Shown here one piece after another: positions 26,112 to 34,170 of a stretch of DNA of 34,320 nt; within the stretch, counting starts at the first letter, position 1; every line of letters starts with the position of its first letter. The position numbers and the translations under genes are program-made. The DNA is from Candidatus Bipolaricaulota bacterium (GTDB lineage Bacteria > Bipolaricaulota > Bipolaricaulia > UBA7950 > UBA9294). Below the pieces are notes generated by a model. It was not told where the DNA came from. It worked only from the letters and a program-made list of their open reading frames with translations, and ran no database searches. The stretch is taken from contig RXOA01000108.1 of the NCBI GenBank assembly GCA_003979035.1, forward strand, positions 1 through 34,320, given 5' to 3'.

Positions 26112-26145
26112 GACTGCAGGCATTTGCCTGCGGTCTTTTCTTTTT
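26112..26145 (+). terminator. Intrinsic terminator inside the transporter leader (attenuator)
   Basis: GACTGCAGGC-ATTT-GCCTGCGGTC is a 10-bp stem with one G-U pair and a 4-nt loop, followed by TTTTCTTTTT. It lies about 190 nt before the transporter start and so would end most transcripts unless prevented. Confidence 0.93.
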
Positions 26146-26180
26146 GGCGTACGGGTAGAGATGAGAAAGATGTGGAAACC

Positions 26181-26190
26181 AAGGAGGTGA
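26181..26190 (+). promoter_or_regulatory. Orphan perfect Shine-Dalgarno sequence
   Basis: AAGGAGGTGA is fully complementary to the 16S anti-Shine-Dalgarno tail, yet no ATG, GTG or TTG lies 4-12 nt downstream. It also ends a 9-codon ORF (26161-26190, containing one Trp). It may be a ribosome standby or pause site. Confidence 0.4.
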
Positions 26191-26218
26191 GTCGATTCCA
26201 TAGGAAAAGAGCGCAAGG

Positions 26219-26338
26219 ATGGAAGACGCCGCCCGCGCAACGGACCGGCAAAGATCGCTGCCGCGGGCGGTGCTGTGGAGCAGCCCTGTGACCAGGGCTG
26301 CAGGAAGGATAGCTTACAAGATGAAGGAGTTGTTGTGA
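26219..26338 (+). CDS. Possible 39-codon upstream ORF coupled to the binding-protein gene
   Basis: This ATG-initiated frame runs through both downstream hairpins and stops at TGA overlapping the binding-protein start as GTGA, the same overlap style used between real genes here. Its product is basic and resembles no family I know, and its own ribosome site is poor (AAGG directly touches the ATG). It may be a coupling ORF that opens the hairpins, or chance. It is below the track's length limit. Confidence 0.3.
   Translation: MEDAARATDRQRSLPRAVLWSSPVTRAAGRIAYKMKELL
26229..26270 (+). repeat. GC-rich leader hairpin
   Basis: CCGCCCGCG and CGCGGGCGG pair perfectly (9 bp, extendable by two more pairs) around a 24-nt loop. 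No U-tract follows, so it is not a terminator. Confidence 0.6.
26280..26301 (+). repeat. Perfect leader hairpin before the transporter ribosome site
   Basis: GCAGCCCTG-TGAC-CAGGGCTGC is a 9-bp perfect stem with a 4-nt loop, 23 nt before the AAGGAG of the binding-protein gene. No U-tract follows. It may stabilise the mRNA or modulate initiation. Confidence 0.6.
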
Positions 26339-27333
26339 AGCGAAATGCGCTGTTGATCATGATAGGGCTGTTGGTTTGCGTTGCGCTTGTCGGAGTCTCG
26401 GCTCCGCTGAAGGTTGGTATCTGCAAGATCGTGGAACATCCGGCGCTCGATGCGGTGGAACAAGGGGCGATCGATGCGTTGACAGCCGCCGGATACGAAG
26501 ACGGAGTTGACGTGGAGTACCTCCTTGCCAGCGCTCAAGGTGACTACACTGTGGCGATCTCGATTGCCCAGAACTTCCGGGCGCAGGGTGTGGATTTTGT
26601 CGTTGCCATTGCGACGGCGACAGCCCAAGCCGCAGCAGAAGTGTTCCGGGGTACGGATGTCCCGGTGATCTACGCCGCCATTACTGATCCGGTCGGAGCT
26701 CTGCTTGTCCCCGATGCCACCGATCCCAGCGGCAATGAGAACATCACCGGTGTGTCGGACATGATCAATGTCGCCGATGACATCCGACTTCTTCAGGAAC
26801 TGTCCGATGAGATCGATTCGATCGGCATCGTGTACAACCCCGGCGAGGCGAACTCCGTGGTGCTGACGGACATGGCGCGCGAGGCAGCGGAAGCCCTTGG
26901 CCTGTCGCTGATTGCGGCGAGCGCGGATACGTCGGCGAATGTTCCGATTGCCGCGCAGTCGCTGATCGGGCGGGTTGATGCCCTGTACGTGACAACGGAC
27001 AACACGGTCGTCTCTGCGATTGATTCCGTGCTCGCCGTCTCACGAGAGGCAAAGATTCCGTTCCTTGTCGCCGATCCAACGAGCCTCGCCAGTGCGACGC
27101 TTGCCGTCGGATTCGACTACTACGATTTGGGCTTGACGGCCGGAGATTTGGTGTTGCGGATTCTCGACGGCGCGCGCCCGAACGAGATCCCGGTGACGTT
27201 TGTTTCGGGGGCCGGAATCCACTTGAACGTCGATGAAGCGATCCTGATCGAATTTGAGTTTCCGGCGTCGGTCGTTGAGCGAGCGTCTTCGGTGCTGTAC
27301 GGCGGCGTGAGTTTCACCAAGAACGAGGAATAG
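26335..27333 (+). CDS. TrpX-like ABC transporter substrate-binding protein
   Basis: This is the exported binding protein of a three-gene importer of the ABC_sub_bind (PF04392) family, to which TrpX belongs. The 332-aa product has a signal peptide (KRNALLIMIGLLVCVALVG, cleavage near VSA) and the family opening KVGICKIVEHPALDAVEQG, followed by IATATAQAA, PVIYAAITDPVGA, GIVYNPGEANS and ALYVTTDNTVVSA, all typical. No lipobox is present, which fits a diderm. GTG at 26335 is chosen because AAGGAG lies 5 nt upstream; the track start at 26275 lies in the leader hairpin. Known members carry tryptophan or tyrosine; the aromatic leader peptide points the same way. Confidence 0.93.
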   Translation: MKRNALLIMIGLLVCVALVGVSAPLKVGICKIVEHPALDAVEQGAIDALTAAGYEDGVDVEYLLASAQGDYTVAISIAQNFRAQGVDFVVAIATATAQAAAEVFRGTDVPVIYAAITDPVGALLVPDATDPSGNENITGVSDMINVADDIRLLQELSDEIDSIGIVYNPGEANSVVLTDMAREAAEALGLSLIAASADTSANVPIAAQSLIGRVDALYVTTDNTVVSAIDSVLAVSREAKIPFLVADPTSLASATLAVGFDYYDLGLTAGDLVLRILDGARPNEIPVTFVSGAGIHLNVDEAILIEFEFPASVVERASSVLYGGVSFTKNEE

Positions 27334-27348
27334 GACGGGAGATCGGCG

Positions 27349-28248
27349 ATGGAGACGCTTCTCATACACGCACTCGAACAAGGGCTGGCCTACGGGATTG
27401 CCGCGCTTGGCATTTTCCTGACCTATCGCATTCTCGACTTCCCTGATCTCACCGTTGATGGGAGCTTCGTGACCGGAGCGGCCATCGCCTCTCTTCTCTT
27501 GTCCAGATACGGATTTGACCCGTTCTCCGTGCTTGTCATCGCGTTCGTCGCCGGAGCGGCGGCAGGAACGGTGACCGGATTGCTGCACACGAAGATGAAG
27601 ATCACCCGCCTCTTGTCGGGCGTGCTGATGATGATCATGCTGTATTCGATCAACCTGCGGATCATGGGGCGGCCAAACCTGTCCCTGCTTCGCATTGACA
27701 CGGTGACGCGACTTGTCGACGCAGCCTGGTCCGGGCTTGGACCGGTGGCGATTCTGGTGTTCATCACGATTCTGGCGATGGGCGTTAAGTTCGCCTTGGA
27801 CCTATTCCTGCGCACGGAACTTGGGTTTGCGCTTCGTGCTACTGGGGACAGTGAGACGATGATCATCGCCCAGGGAGTCAACACCAACACCATGAAGGTT
27901 CTTGGTGTCGCTGTCGCCAACGGATTGGTTGCCCTCTCCGGCGCATTGGTGGCGCAGTACAACGGATTCGCGGATGTTGGAATGGGAACCGGGACGATCG
28001 TGACCGGTCTTGCAGCCGTCATCATCGGAGGTACGCTGATCCGATCTTCGCGGATCGGATGGATGACTGCTGGGGTCCTGGTCGGATCGGTCATCTACCG
28101 ACTGGCGGTCGTGCTGGCACTGCGCTACGGCTATGTCATCGGATTCCAGGCGAGCGACATGAAGCTGGTGACGTCTCTTCTGGTGATTTTGGCGTTGGTG
28201 GCACCAACGCTCCGCGAACGCCGACAAAGGAAGGTGCGGGCATGCTGA
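27349..28248 (+). CDS. TrpY-like ABC transporter permease
   Basis: This 299-aa integral membrane permease has about nine hydrophobic segments and the family features of the TrpY/LivH-like group: GIAALGIFLTYRILDFPDLTVDGSF near the N-terminus and a short cytoplasmic coupling motif ELGFALRATGDSETMIIAQGV. The run YRILDFPDLTVDGSF is characteristic of permeases paired with ABC_sub_bind proteins rather than of branched-chain amino-acid transporters. The ATG follows GGGAGA by about 7 nt, 15 nt after the binding-protein stop. Its stop overlaps the ATPase start. It works with the flanking genes in the inner membrane. Confidence 0.93.
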   Translation: METLLIHALEQGLAYGIAALGIFLTYRILDFPDLTVDGSFVTGAAIASLLLSRYGFDPFSVLVIAFVAGAAAGTVTGLLHTKMKITRLLSGVLMMIMLYSINLRIMGRPNLSLLRIDTVTRLVDAAWSGLGPVAILVFITILAMGVKFALDLFLRTELGFALRATGDSETMIIAQGVNTNTMKVLGVAVANGLVALSGALVAQYNGFADVGMGTGTIVTGLAAVIIGGTLIRSSRIGWMTAGVLVGSVIYRLAVVLALRYGYVIGFQASDMKLVTSLLVILALVAPTLRERRQRKVRAC

Positions 28249-29030
28249 GCCTGAGAGGTGTCTCCAAGGTTTTCCAGATAGGCGCTGATCGCAAGGTTGC
28301 GATCCGGCAAATCGATCTTGATCTTCGCTCCGGTGAGTTCTTGACGATCATCGGCTCCAATGGTGCAGGCAAGAGCACGCTCCTGAATCTCATTGCAGGA
28401 ACAGTTCCCCCCACGACGGGCACGATCCGGCTGGCAGACATGGACATCACCGGTGTGCCGCCTCACATCCGAGCGCGGCGGATCGGTCGCATCGTTCAAG
28501 ATCCGCTGGCCGGAACGGCTCCGTCGATGACGGTTGCGGAGAACCTTGCTCTGGCCTCGAAGCGAGGGCGTCGGACGCTGCGACTCGGTCTTCCATCCCG
28601 GATGCACCGCCGCATCCGCGCGCAACTAGAGGTGCTGAACATCGGCATGGAAGATCGTCTTGACTGCAGTGTGTCGACTCTTTCCGGTGGAGAGCGGCAA
28701 GCGCTGACGATTCTGATGGCAACCCTTGCCCAGCCGGAGATCCTGTTGCTTGATGAACACACGGCGGCGCTCGATCCAAGCAACGCCGCGATGATCGTGC
28801 GGATGACCTGCGCATTCGTTGAACGGCTTGGGCTGACGACGTTGATGGTGACCCACAATATGGAACAGGCGATCGAACTCGGCGATCGTCTGGTGATGAT
28901 GCACAAAGGCGAGATCATTCATGATATCGCCGGAGAGGCAAAGGCCACCACAAGCGTTGGCGAGCTGGTCGACATGTTCTCTCGGCATCACATTGTTGAC
29001 GATGAACTGCTGCTCGAACGCGTGTGCTGA
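28242..29030 (+). CDS. TrpZ-like ABC transporter ATPase
   Basis: This 262-aa ATPase powers the importer. It has Walker A GSNGAGKSTLLN, Q-loop RIVQDPLAGTAPSMTV, signature STLSGGERQALTILMA, Walker B ILLLDEHTAALDP and H-loop LMVTHNMEQA. The Walker B form DEHTAALDP, with His after the Glu, and the GTAPSMT segment mark the TrpZ-type subgroup and support the link to PF04392 binding proteins. ATG 28242 follows AAGGAAGG and overlaps the permease stop by 7 nt; the track's 28059 start is an extension inside the permease. No clear terminator follows. Confidence 0.94.
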   Translation: MLSLRGVSKVFQIGADRKVAIRQIDLDLRSGEFLTIIGSNGAGKSTLLNLIAGTVPPTTGTIRLADMDITGVPPHIRARRIGRIVQDPLAGTAPSMTVAENLALASKRGRRTLRLGLPSRMHRRIRAQLEVLNIGMEDRLDCSVSTLSGGERQALTILMATLAQPEILLLDEHTAALDPSNAAMIVRMTCAFVERLGLTTLMVTHNMEQAIELGDRLVMMHKGEIIHDIAGEAKATTSVGELVDMFSRHHIVDDELLLERVC

Positions 29031-29160
29031 CCGTGGGGAAGCTTGAGGACCCCGACGCCAGGAGAAGCCCGGGGAGGTGTGTGGACACGCTAGGGAGGGC
29101 GTGAGGAACTACCCCCAACGGTGTCATAAAGGCAGCAAGGACTCTACCGCTGTGGCCGAC
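29031..29160. other. 130-bp GC-rich gap between convergent transporter and secA genes
   Basis: There is no ORF. Several short stems are possible: GGGG/CCCC flanking AAGCTTGAGGA with an outer CGT/ACG, GTGT/ACAC, and CACGC/GCGTG. The fragment AAAGGCAGCAAGG resembles the 3' side of the SRP RNA tip, but the matching 5' CAGG side is missing. It is possibly a small RNA or only intergenic structure. Confidence 0.3.
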
Positions 29161-31752
29161 CTAGCTGTCTTTCCCACAGCAGTTCTTGTATTTCTTCCCC
29201 GATCCGCACGGGCACGGGTCGTTTCGTCCGACCTTCGTCGGGAGCGTGACGGGCTTCGACTTGCCCCGCGGGGGATGGCTGGCGCTCTGACGCGCGTCTC
29301 CCAAGGCGGATGCACTGTTGTGAACCAGCTGTACCTTGCGCTGGGCATCGTGCGGCGCTCCCGATTTGGCCGGAGCAAGGCGAGCACTGAGAACGAGGCG
29401 CACGATCTTTGCGCTGGCCCGGGCAAGCATCTCTTGAAACAGCGTGAACGATTCGCGTTTGAATACCACAAGAGGATCGGTTCCGCCGTATGCGGTCCAC
29501 CCGATCCCTTCACGAAGATCGTCCAAGGTGTAGAGATGTGCCAACCACTGCTCATCAATCGTTCCCAGCATCAGATAGCGTGCGATCAAGGGGAATTGTG
29601 GTCCCAGCCGTTCCTTCTGCCGGCCAAGCGCCGTTCGCAGTTGATCGAGAAGGAATGATGACAGTTGTTCGGCAGAGATCTGCGCGAGTTCGATCGACGC
29701 CTGTCCGGTCAACGCCGCGACTTCTCGCCCCAGCCCCTCCAGATTCCAGTCTTCTTCGGGAATCGATGGGTCGGCGTATCGGGAAACCAGATTGGCTACG
29801 TATTCGATGAACAACTCGTCGAATCGATCATCGAGATCATCGAGAGAGATCTTCTCCGCCGAGTCTTGCGGCGGAAGCAGGAGTCGATCACGCAACGAGT
29901 AGATGGCGTCGCGCTGTTTCGACATCACCATATCGTAGTCGATCAATCGCTTGCGGATTTCGAAGTTGCGGCCTTCCACGCGCTTCTGTGCCCGCCGGAT
30001 CGCGCCGGTCAGCATCTCGTGCTCGATGGCTTCCCCTTCTTCCATCCCCAGGCGATCGAGCAATCCTCCGATCCGCTCGCCCCCGAAGATGCGAAGAAGA
30101 TCGTCGGTCAGCGACAGGTAGAATTGCGACGAACCGGGGTCGCCCTGCCTTCCGGCACGACCGAGCAGCTGATTGTCGATGCGGCGGGATTCGTGGCGTT
30201 GACAACCGATGACGTGAAGTCCGCCGATCTTGGAGACGTTCTCTCCAAGTTTGATATCCGTGCCGCGTCCCGCCATGTTTGTGGCGACGGTGATTGCCCC
30301 GGGCTGCCCCGCATCCTGAACGATCTCCGCCTCTTTCTCGTGGTGTTTGGCGTTCAACACGGTGTGGGCGAGCTTGCGCGCTTTGAGCAGGCGAGAGAGC
30401 TGTTCCGACTTCTCGATCGAGTTGGTGCCGATGAGGACGGGGCGGCCCTGTTCGTGAAGGCTCTTCGTTTCATCCGCGATGGCTTCGAATTTCGCCTTCT
30501 CCGTGCGGAAGATTCTGTCGGGAAGAGCCTCACGGATCAGCGGGCGGTTGGTCGGGATCTCAAGCACCGGGAGGCCGTAGATCTGCTTGAATTCCTCTTC
30601 CTCCGTCTTGGCGGTCCCCGTCATGCCGCACAGGCTTCCGTAGAGACCGAAGTAGTGCTGCAGCGTAATCTGAGCCAGGGTCTGCGATTCCCGCTGGACT
30701 GTGAGCCCTTCCTTGGCTTCCAAGGCCTGATGCAGACCGTCCGAGAAACGGCGATCGGGCATCAGCCGTCCGGTGAACTCATCCACGATCATGACGCGGC
30801 TGTCTTTGACGATGTAGTGGCTTTCCTTCTTGAACAGATGAAGGGCTCGAAGCGCGTTCAAGAGGTAGTTCTGGTTCTCCCTGGCTTCCTCGGTTTCGTC
30901 GTAGAGGTTCTCGACGGAAAGAAGGCGCTCTGCCTTGTGGACTCCCTCGTCGGTCAGTGACAACCGGCGTGCCTCTTCATCAATGTCGAAGTCAATGTCT
31001 CGACGGAACGATCGGGCGATTCCAGCGAACTTCCGGTACTTGTCGATGGTCTGAGATGTGGCGCCGGAGATGATCAGCGGGGTTCTTGCCTCATCGATGA
31101 GGATGTTGTCGATTTCGTCGACGATGGCGAAATCCAGTGGGCCCTGCACCTTTCGATTGGCATACAGCACCATGTTGTCACGGAGGTAGTCGAATCCAAA
31201 TTGGTTGTTGGTCCCGTAGATGATGTCGCAGGCGTACGCCGCCTTCCGCTCCTCGACCTCCATCCCATCTTGCAGGAGCCCCACCGAGAGTCCGACGGCT
31301 TCGTAGGCAGGCCCCATCCACTCCCGATCGCGCCGGGCCAGATAGTCGTTGACCGTAACCACATGGACTTTGCCGACAAGGGCATTCAGAGCCGCAGGCA
31401 TCGTTGCGACAAGGGTCTTCCCTTCCCCGGTCTGCATTTCGGCGATCCTCCGGTCATCCATGACGAGCGCCCCGAGAATCTGCACGTCGAACGGACGCAT
31501 CTCGAGTACTCGCGTGGCAACTTCGCGGATGACCGAAAATACGAGGGGGCGGATCTCCTTGCGTGAGGCGCCGTCGGCGAGACGCTTGCGGCTCCGATCG
31601 ATCTCCTCACGCAACGCAGCGTCGGAGAGCGCGGAGACTTCGTCGGCCCGCTCATTGATCTGTTGAATCTCTTTATCGTAGCGAGCAAGCTGCTGGGCGT
31701 CGGTTTGCCCGAGAAGGTAGTTGACAGCGTGGCGAAAGCGTTGATTACCCAT
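29161..31752 (-). CDS. secA: Preprotein translocase ATPase SecA
   Basis: SecA drives unfolded proteins through SecYEG. The 863-aa protein is complete. NBD1 has MQTGEGKTLVATMPA and the DEAD-type IVDEIDNILIDEARTPL; the preprotein cross-linking region follows; NBD2 has VATNMAGRGTDIKLG and LLGRAGRQGDPGSSQF; then come the helical scaffold/wing and a long linker (about 780-835). The C-terminal SEC-C zinc motif CPCGSGKKYKNCCG is intact, so SecB or ribosome/lipid contacts through this tail are possible. ATG 31752 (GGTGA 5 nt upstream) is preferred to GTG 31761. It has its own promoter. SecG is encoded about 9 kb away on the other strand. Confidence 0.98.
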   Translation of the reverse strand: MGNQRFRHAVNYLLGQTDAQQLARYDKEIQQINERADEVSALSDAALREEIDRSRKRLADGASRKEIRPLVFSVIREVATRVLEMRPFDVQILGALVMDDRRIAEMQTGEGKTLVATMPAALNALVGKVHVVTVNDYLARRDREWMGPAYEAVGLSVGLLQDGMEVEERKAAYACDIIYGTNNQFGFDYLRDNMVLYANRKVQGPLDFAIVDEIDNILIDEARTPLIISGATSQTIDKYRKFAGIARSFRRDIDFDIDEEARRLSLTDEGVHKAERLLSVENLYDETEEARENQNYLLNALRALHLFKKESHYIVKDSRVMIVDEFTGRLMPDRRFSDGLHQALEAKEGLTVQRESQTLAQITLQHYFGLYGSLCGMTGTAKTEEEEFKQIYGLPVLEIPTNRPLIREALPDRIFRTEKAKFEAIADETKSLHEQGRPVLIGTNSIEKSEQLSRLLKARKLAHTVLNAKHHEKEAEIVQDAGQPGAITVATNMAGRGTDIKLGENVSKIGGLHVIGCQRHESRRIDNQLLGRAGRQGDPGSSQFYLSLTDDLLRIFGGERIGGLLDRLGMEEGEAIEHEMLTGAIRRAQKRVEGRNFEIRKRLIDYDMVMSKQRDAIYSLRDRLLLPPQDSAEKISLDDLDDRFDELFIEYVANLVSRYADPSIPEEDWNLEGLGREVAALTGQASIELAQISAEQLSSFLLDQLRTALGRQKERLGPQFPLIARYLMLGTIDEQWLAHLYTLDDLREGIGWTAYGGTDPLVVFKRESFTLFQEMLARASAKIVRLVLSARLAPAKSGAPHDAQRKVQLVHNSASALGDARQSASHPPRGKSKPVTLPTKVGRNDPCPCGSGKKYKNCCGKDS

Positions 31753-31767
31753 AGGAGTCACCGGGTC

Positions 31768-31796
31768 AGTATAGGAACGTCGCCCATACCGTTCAA
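31768..31796 (-). promoter_or_regulatory. Promoter of secA
   Basis: On the minus strand: TTGAAC, 17 bp, TATACT. It lies wholly between the stop of the upstream gene and the secA ribosome site, giving a leader of only about 10 nt. No SecM-type arrest peptide gene is present in that short leader. Confidence 0.75.
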
Positions 31797-31802
31797 GGAG
31801 GA

Positions 31803-34160
31803 TCAGTCCTCCAGGCGGTCGAGGGCGATGGAGAGGACTTGCAGCTTGCCCCGAAGCTCCGCCGCATTCGTCTCGATCTGCTCGCGCTCCGAAGCCAACA
31901 GATCGCCTTGTTCTTGTTGCGCTTGGAGCAGAGCGAGTTTGGAGCGAACAATCGATGCGGCCCGCTCGTACGCTGAAGCGGCCATCTGAGGTGTGGATCC
32001 GAGCTGCAACACGGCGTTCAGTTGATGAAGATCGCCAAGCGCCATGTACGCCCCCTCATCGTTCGGTGCGATGCTGGTCTGCAATGCCAGCGCGTCCTGC
32101 AGACCGAGGACATCACGAGAGATTTCCTTGTAGCGCTCCGCCGTCAGATAGACGGTTTCCGATGCCGAAACCATGGCCACCAGTTGGTCGATGCGGTTGA
32201 CGATCAGATCAAGTCCCGCGGCCAAGATTTCTTCTGCCTCAGCATCCTGGCCAAGCGATCGGCGAACGTAACCGAGCGCCGGATAGGCGCGAACGTAGTC
32301 GGGTCGAGCCGCGATGAGTCTCTCGAGGATTTCAGCCGCCGTTTGCCCATCGCCGCGCCGCTGAGCGACCAGCGCCCGTAGGTAGGACGCCTGAACTTCA
32401 ATGTCCCGGGGCGGATGACTGGCCATGAGGAAGTCAAGGTAGCGGTCTGCGGCTTCAAGATCCTCCCTTGAGAGACTGACGTTCGCCAACTGAAGGTAGA
32501 CCTCCTCGGAGATGAACCGCGTCAGGCAGAGTTCCAGGTTCTCCGCTGCTTGCTCGATCTTTCCTTGTTGGAGCTGAGCCGCCGCGAGGTAGTAGTACGT
32601 CTGGCGGGCTGCGAAATCGCAGCGAATGCTTGCTGAGAGGAGCGCTTCCGCTTCGGCGGGCTCGCCGGCATCGAGAAACTGCACTCCGCGCTGGTACTGA
32701 ATGTTGGCGCCAAGATCGCGGATCGCGATGAACGACACTGCAATCCCGATGATGGCCAAGAATATCGCCAGAACGGGGATGGTTCTGTTCGGCAGGCGGA
32801 AGCTGAATGTCTGTTTGTCACCGTAGGCCGGCGAGAAGACGAGACCGAGAAGGACGACCGCCGCCCAGGACGACGCGGGAAGATGGGCCGGGAAACTGAC
32901 GATGGCATGGACGCAGAACACGATGATCCCGGCAACCAGAAGCAGGACATCGAATTGCTCCCATTCTCGACGGTTTGCACGAAGGCGGATCCATACGCCG
33001 GCGAACAGGAACACAATCAGCCACAGCGTGGCGATGCCGCCGACGATTCCCAATTCGGCAAGAACCTGGATGTACTCGCTGTGCGCCTGCGCGGCACGGG
33101 CGATTGGCGCGGTGTAGGATGCCCCCCGCGGAGTGGAGAGAAAGGCCACCTTGTAGGGGACGAACTCCAGCTTGTAGTTCCCGAGTCCCACTCCGACCAC
33201 GGGGTGATCCCTGAACATCTCCAGGGCGATCCACCAGTCTTCGGATCGCGTTTGCCCCGAGCTTCTCGCCCAGACTTCGGAGAACCATGTGCTCCCGTCA
33301 TCGGACAATACAACGACGGAATTCAGCGGACCGGAAGGGGCGGCGAACAATCCTACCAGGGTTGCCGATAGGACAAGGGCGATCAGCCAGCGGCGACTGG
33401 AGGAGATCGGGGCCACGGGACGGAAGATTGCCCATCCGGCGATCAAACATACGATGGCGATGGACAGCGCAACGATTGTTCCCGTTTGGTTCACGAACAG
33501 GACGACGCCGAAACAGACGGCGATCATCGCAAGCGAAAGCGTCCGCAGGATTCGTGACCTCAATCGGACAAGAAGCACGATGCTTGGCAGCAGAAGATAG
33601 GCGAGATAGCCTCCGAGGTAATTGCGGTTGCCCATGGTTGAGATGATTGCATCCAGCGGATTGTCGCCCGGGCCTCCGGGAACCACGCCTGCGTACTGGA
33701 GGAGTCCATAGATGGCTGCCAACGTGCCGGCGGCGAGTAGAGCGAATAGGATTGCTGTGACATCGCGAGGGTGTTGCACAAGGTTGCTGGCCAACAGGAA
33801 CGTCCCTCCGAAGCAGAGCATCAAAGCGACGCTTTGCAGCACGACGGAGGAATTGACCGCATTGAGCATCGACAGCAACGCGGAGAGCACCAACAGGGCG
33901 AACGGGAAGATCAATCGAGGCACGCGAACCGTCCACGTTCCCCGTCTCCAGGAAAGGATCCCCCATGTTGCGTAGAGTGTCCCGACGCCGACAAGGGCGA
34001 GGATGGATTTCGTGTAGCCGTACTCCGACGCCGTCGGCCAAACGAAAAGAGGAATGGCGAAGCAAAGCACGGCAAATGCCAACAACAAGCCACGAGGCCG
34101 GCGAGCGATTGTCGATGGATCTTGATTTGGCCTTGATGCTGCGATGCCCGGAAGCTTCAT
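31803..34160 (-). CDS. O-antigen ligase/polymerase-like membrane protein with TPR tail
   Basis: The 785-aa product has a membrane part of about 12 TM helices (about 20-470) and a C-terminal helical-repeat region (about 490-700) of TPR-like units (GVQFLDAGEPAEAEALLSAS, AAQLQQGKIEQAAENLEL, LVAQRRGDGQTAAEILERL), then a coiled coil. The large loop contains EMFRDHPVVGVGLGNYKLEF, and AAQAHSEYIQVLAELGIVGG follows; this HPxxGxGxGNY...HSEYLQxLAExG pattern is the hallmark of the Wzy_C/WaaL family that polymerises or attaches glycans on lipid carriers at the periplasmic face. TPR fusions of this type are common in diderm lineages outside Proteobacteria. ATG 34160 is preferred; a perfect TATAAT lies 10 nt upstream, so the mRNA may be nearly leaderless. 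Confidence 0.9.
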   Translation of the reverse strand: MKLPGIAASRPNQDPSTIARRPRGLLLAFAVLCFAIPLFVWPTASEYGYTKSILALVGVGTLYATWGILSWRRGTWTVRVPRLIFPFALLVLSALLSMLNAVNSSVVLQSVALMLCFGGTFLLASNLVQHPRDVTAILFALLAAGTLAAIYGLLQYAGVVPGGPGDNPLDAIISTMGNRNYLGGYLAYLLLPSIVLLVRLRSRILRTLSLAMIAVCFGVVLFVNQTGTIVALSIAIVCLIAGWAIFRPVAPISSSRRWLIALVLSATLVGLFAAPSGPLNSVVVLSDDGSTWFSEVWARSSGQTRSEDWWIALEMFRDHPVVGVGLGNYKLEFVPYKVAFLSTPRGASYTAPIARAAQAHSEYIQVLAELGIVGGIATLWLIVFLFAGVWIRLRANRREWEQFDVLLLVAGIIVFCVHAIVSFPAHLPASSWAAVVLLGLVFSPAYGDKQTFSFRLPNRTIPVLAIFLAIIGIAVSFIAIRDLGANIQYQRGVQFLDAGEPAEAEALLSASIRCDFAARQTYYYLAAAQLQQGKIEQAAENLELCLTRFISEEVYLQLANVSLSREDLEAADRYLDFLMASHPPRDIEVQASYLRALVAQRRGDGQTAAEILERLIAARPDYVRAYPALGYVRRSLGQDAEAEEILAAGLDLIVNRIDQLVAMVSASETVYLTAERYKEISRDVLGLQDALALQTSIAPNDEGAYMALGDLHQLNAVLQLGSTPQMAASAYERAASIVRSKLALLQAQQEQGDLLASEREQIETNAAELRGKLQVLSIALDRLED

Positions 34161-34170
34161 CACAGAAGGA

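Noticed and set aside
25969-26335. T-box riboswitch, expected for some TrpXYZ operons
   Set aside because: The conserved antiterminator T-box sequence (AGGGTGGNACCGCG-like) is absent; a leader peptide is present instead.
29095-29160. SRP (4.5S) RNA
   Set aside because: AAAGGCAGCA resembles one side of the tip, but the opposite CAGG side and the GGAA tetraloop are missing.
29665-30960. 431-aa plus-strand ORF
   Set aside because: Antisense to SecA; no recognisable domain.
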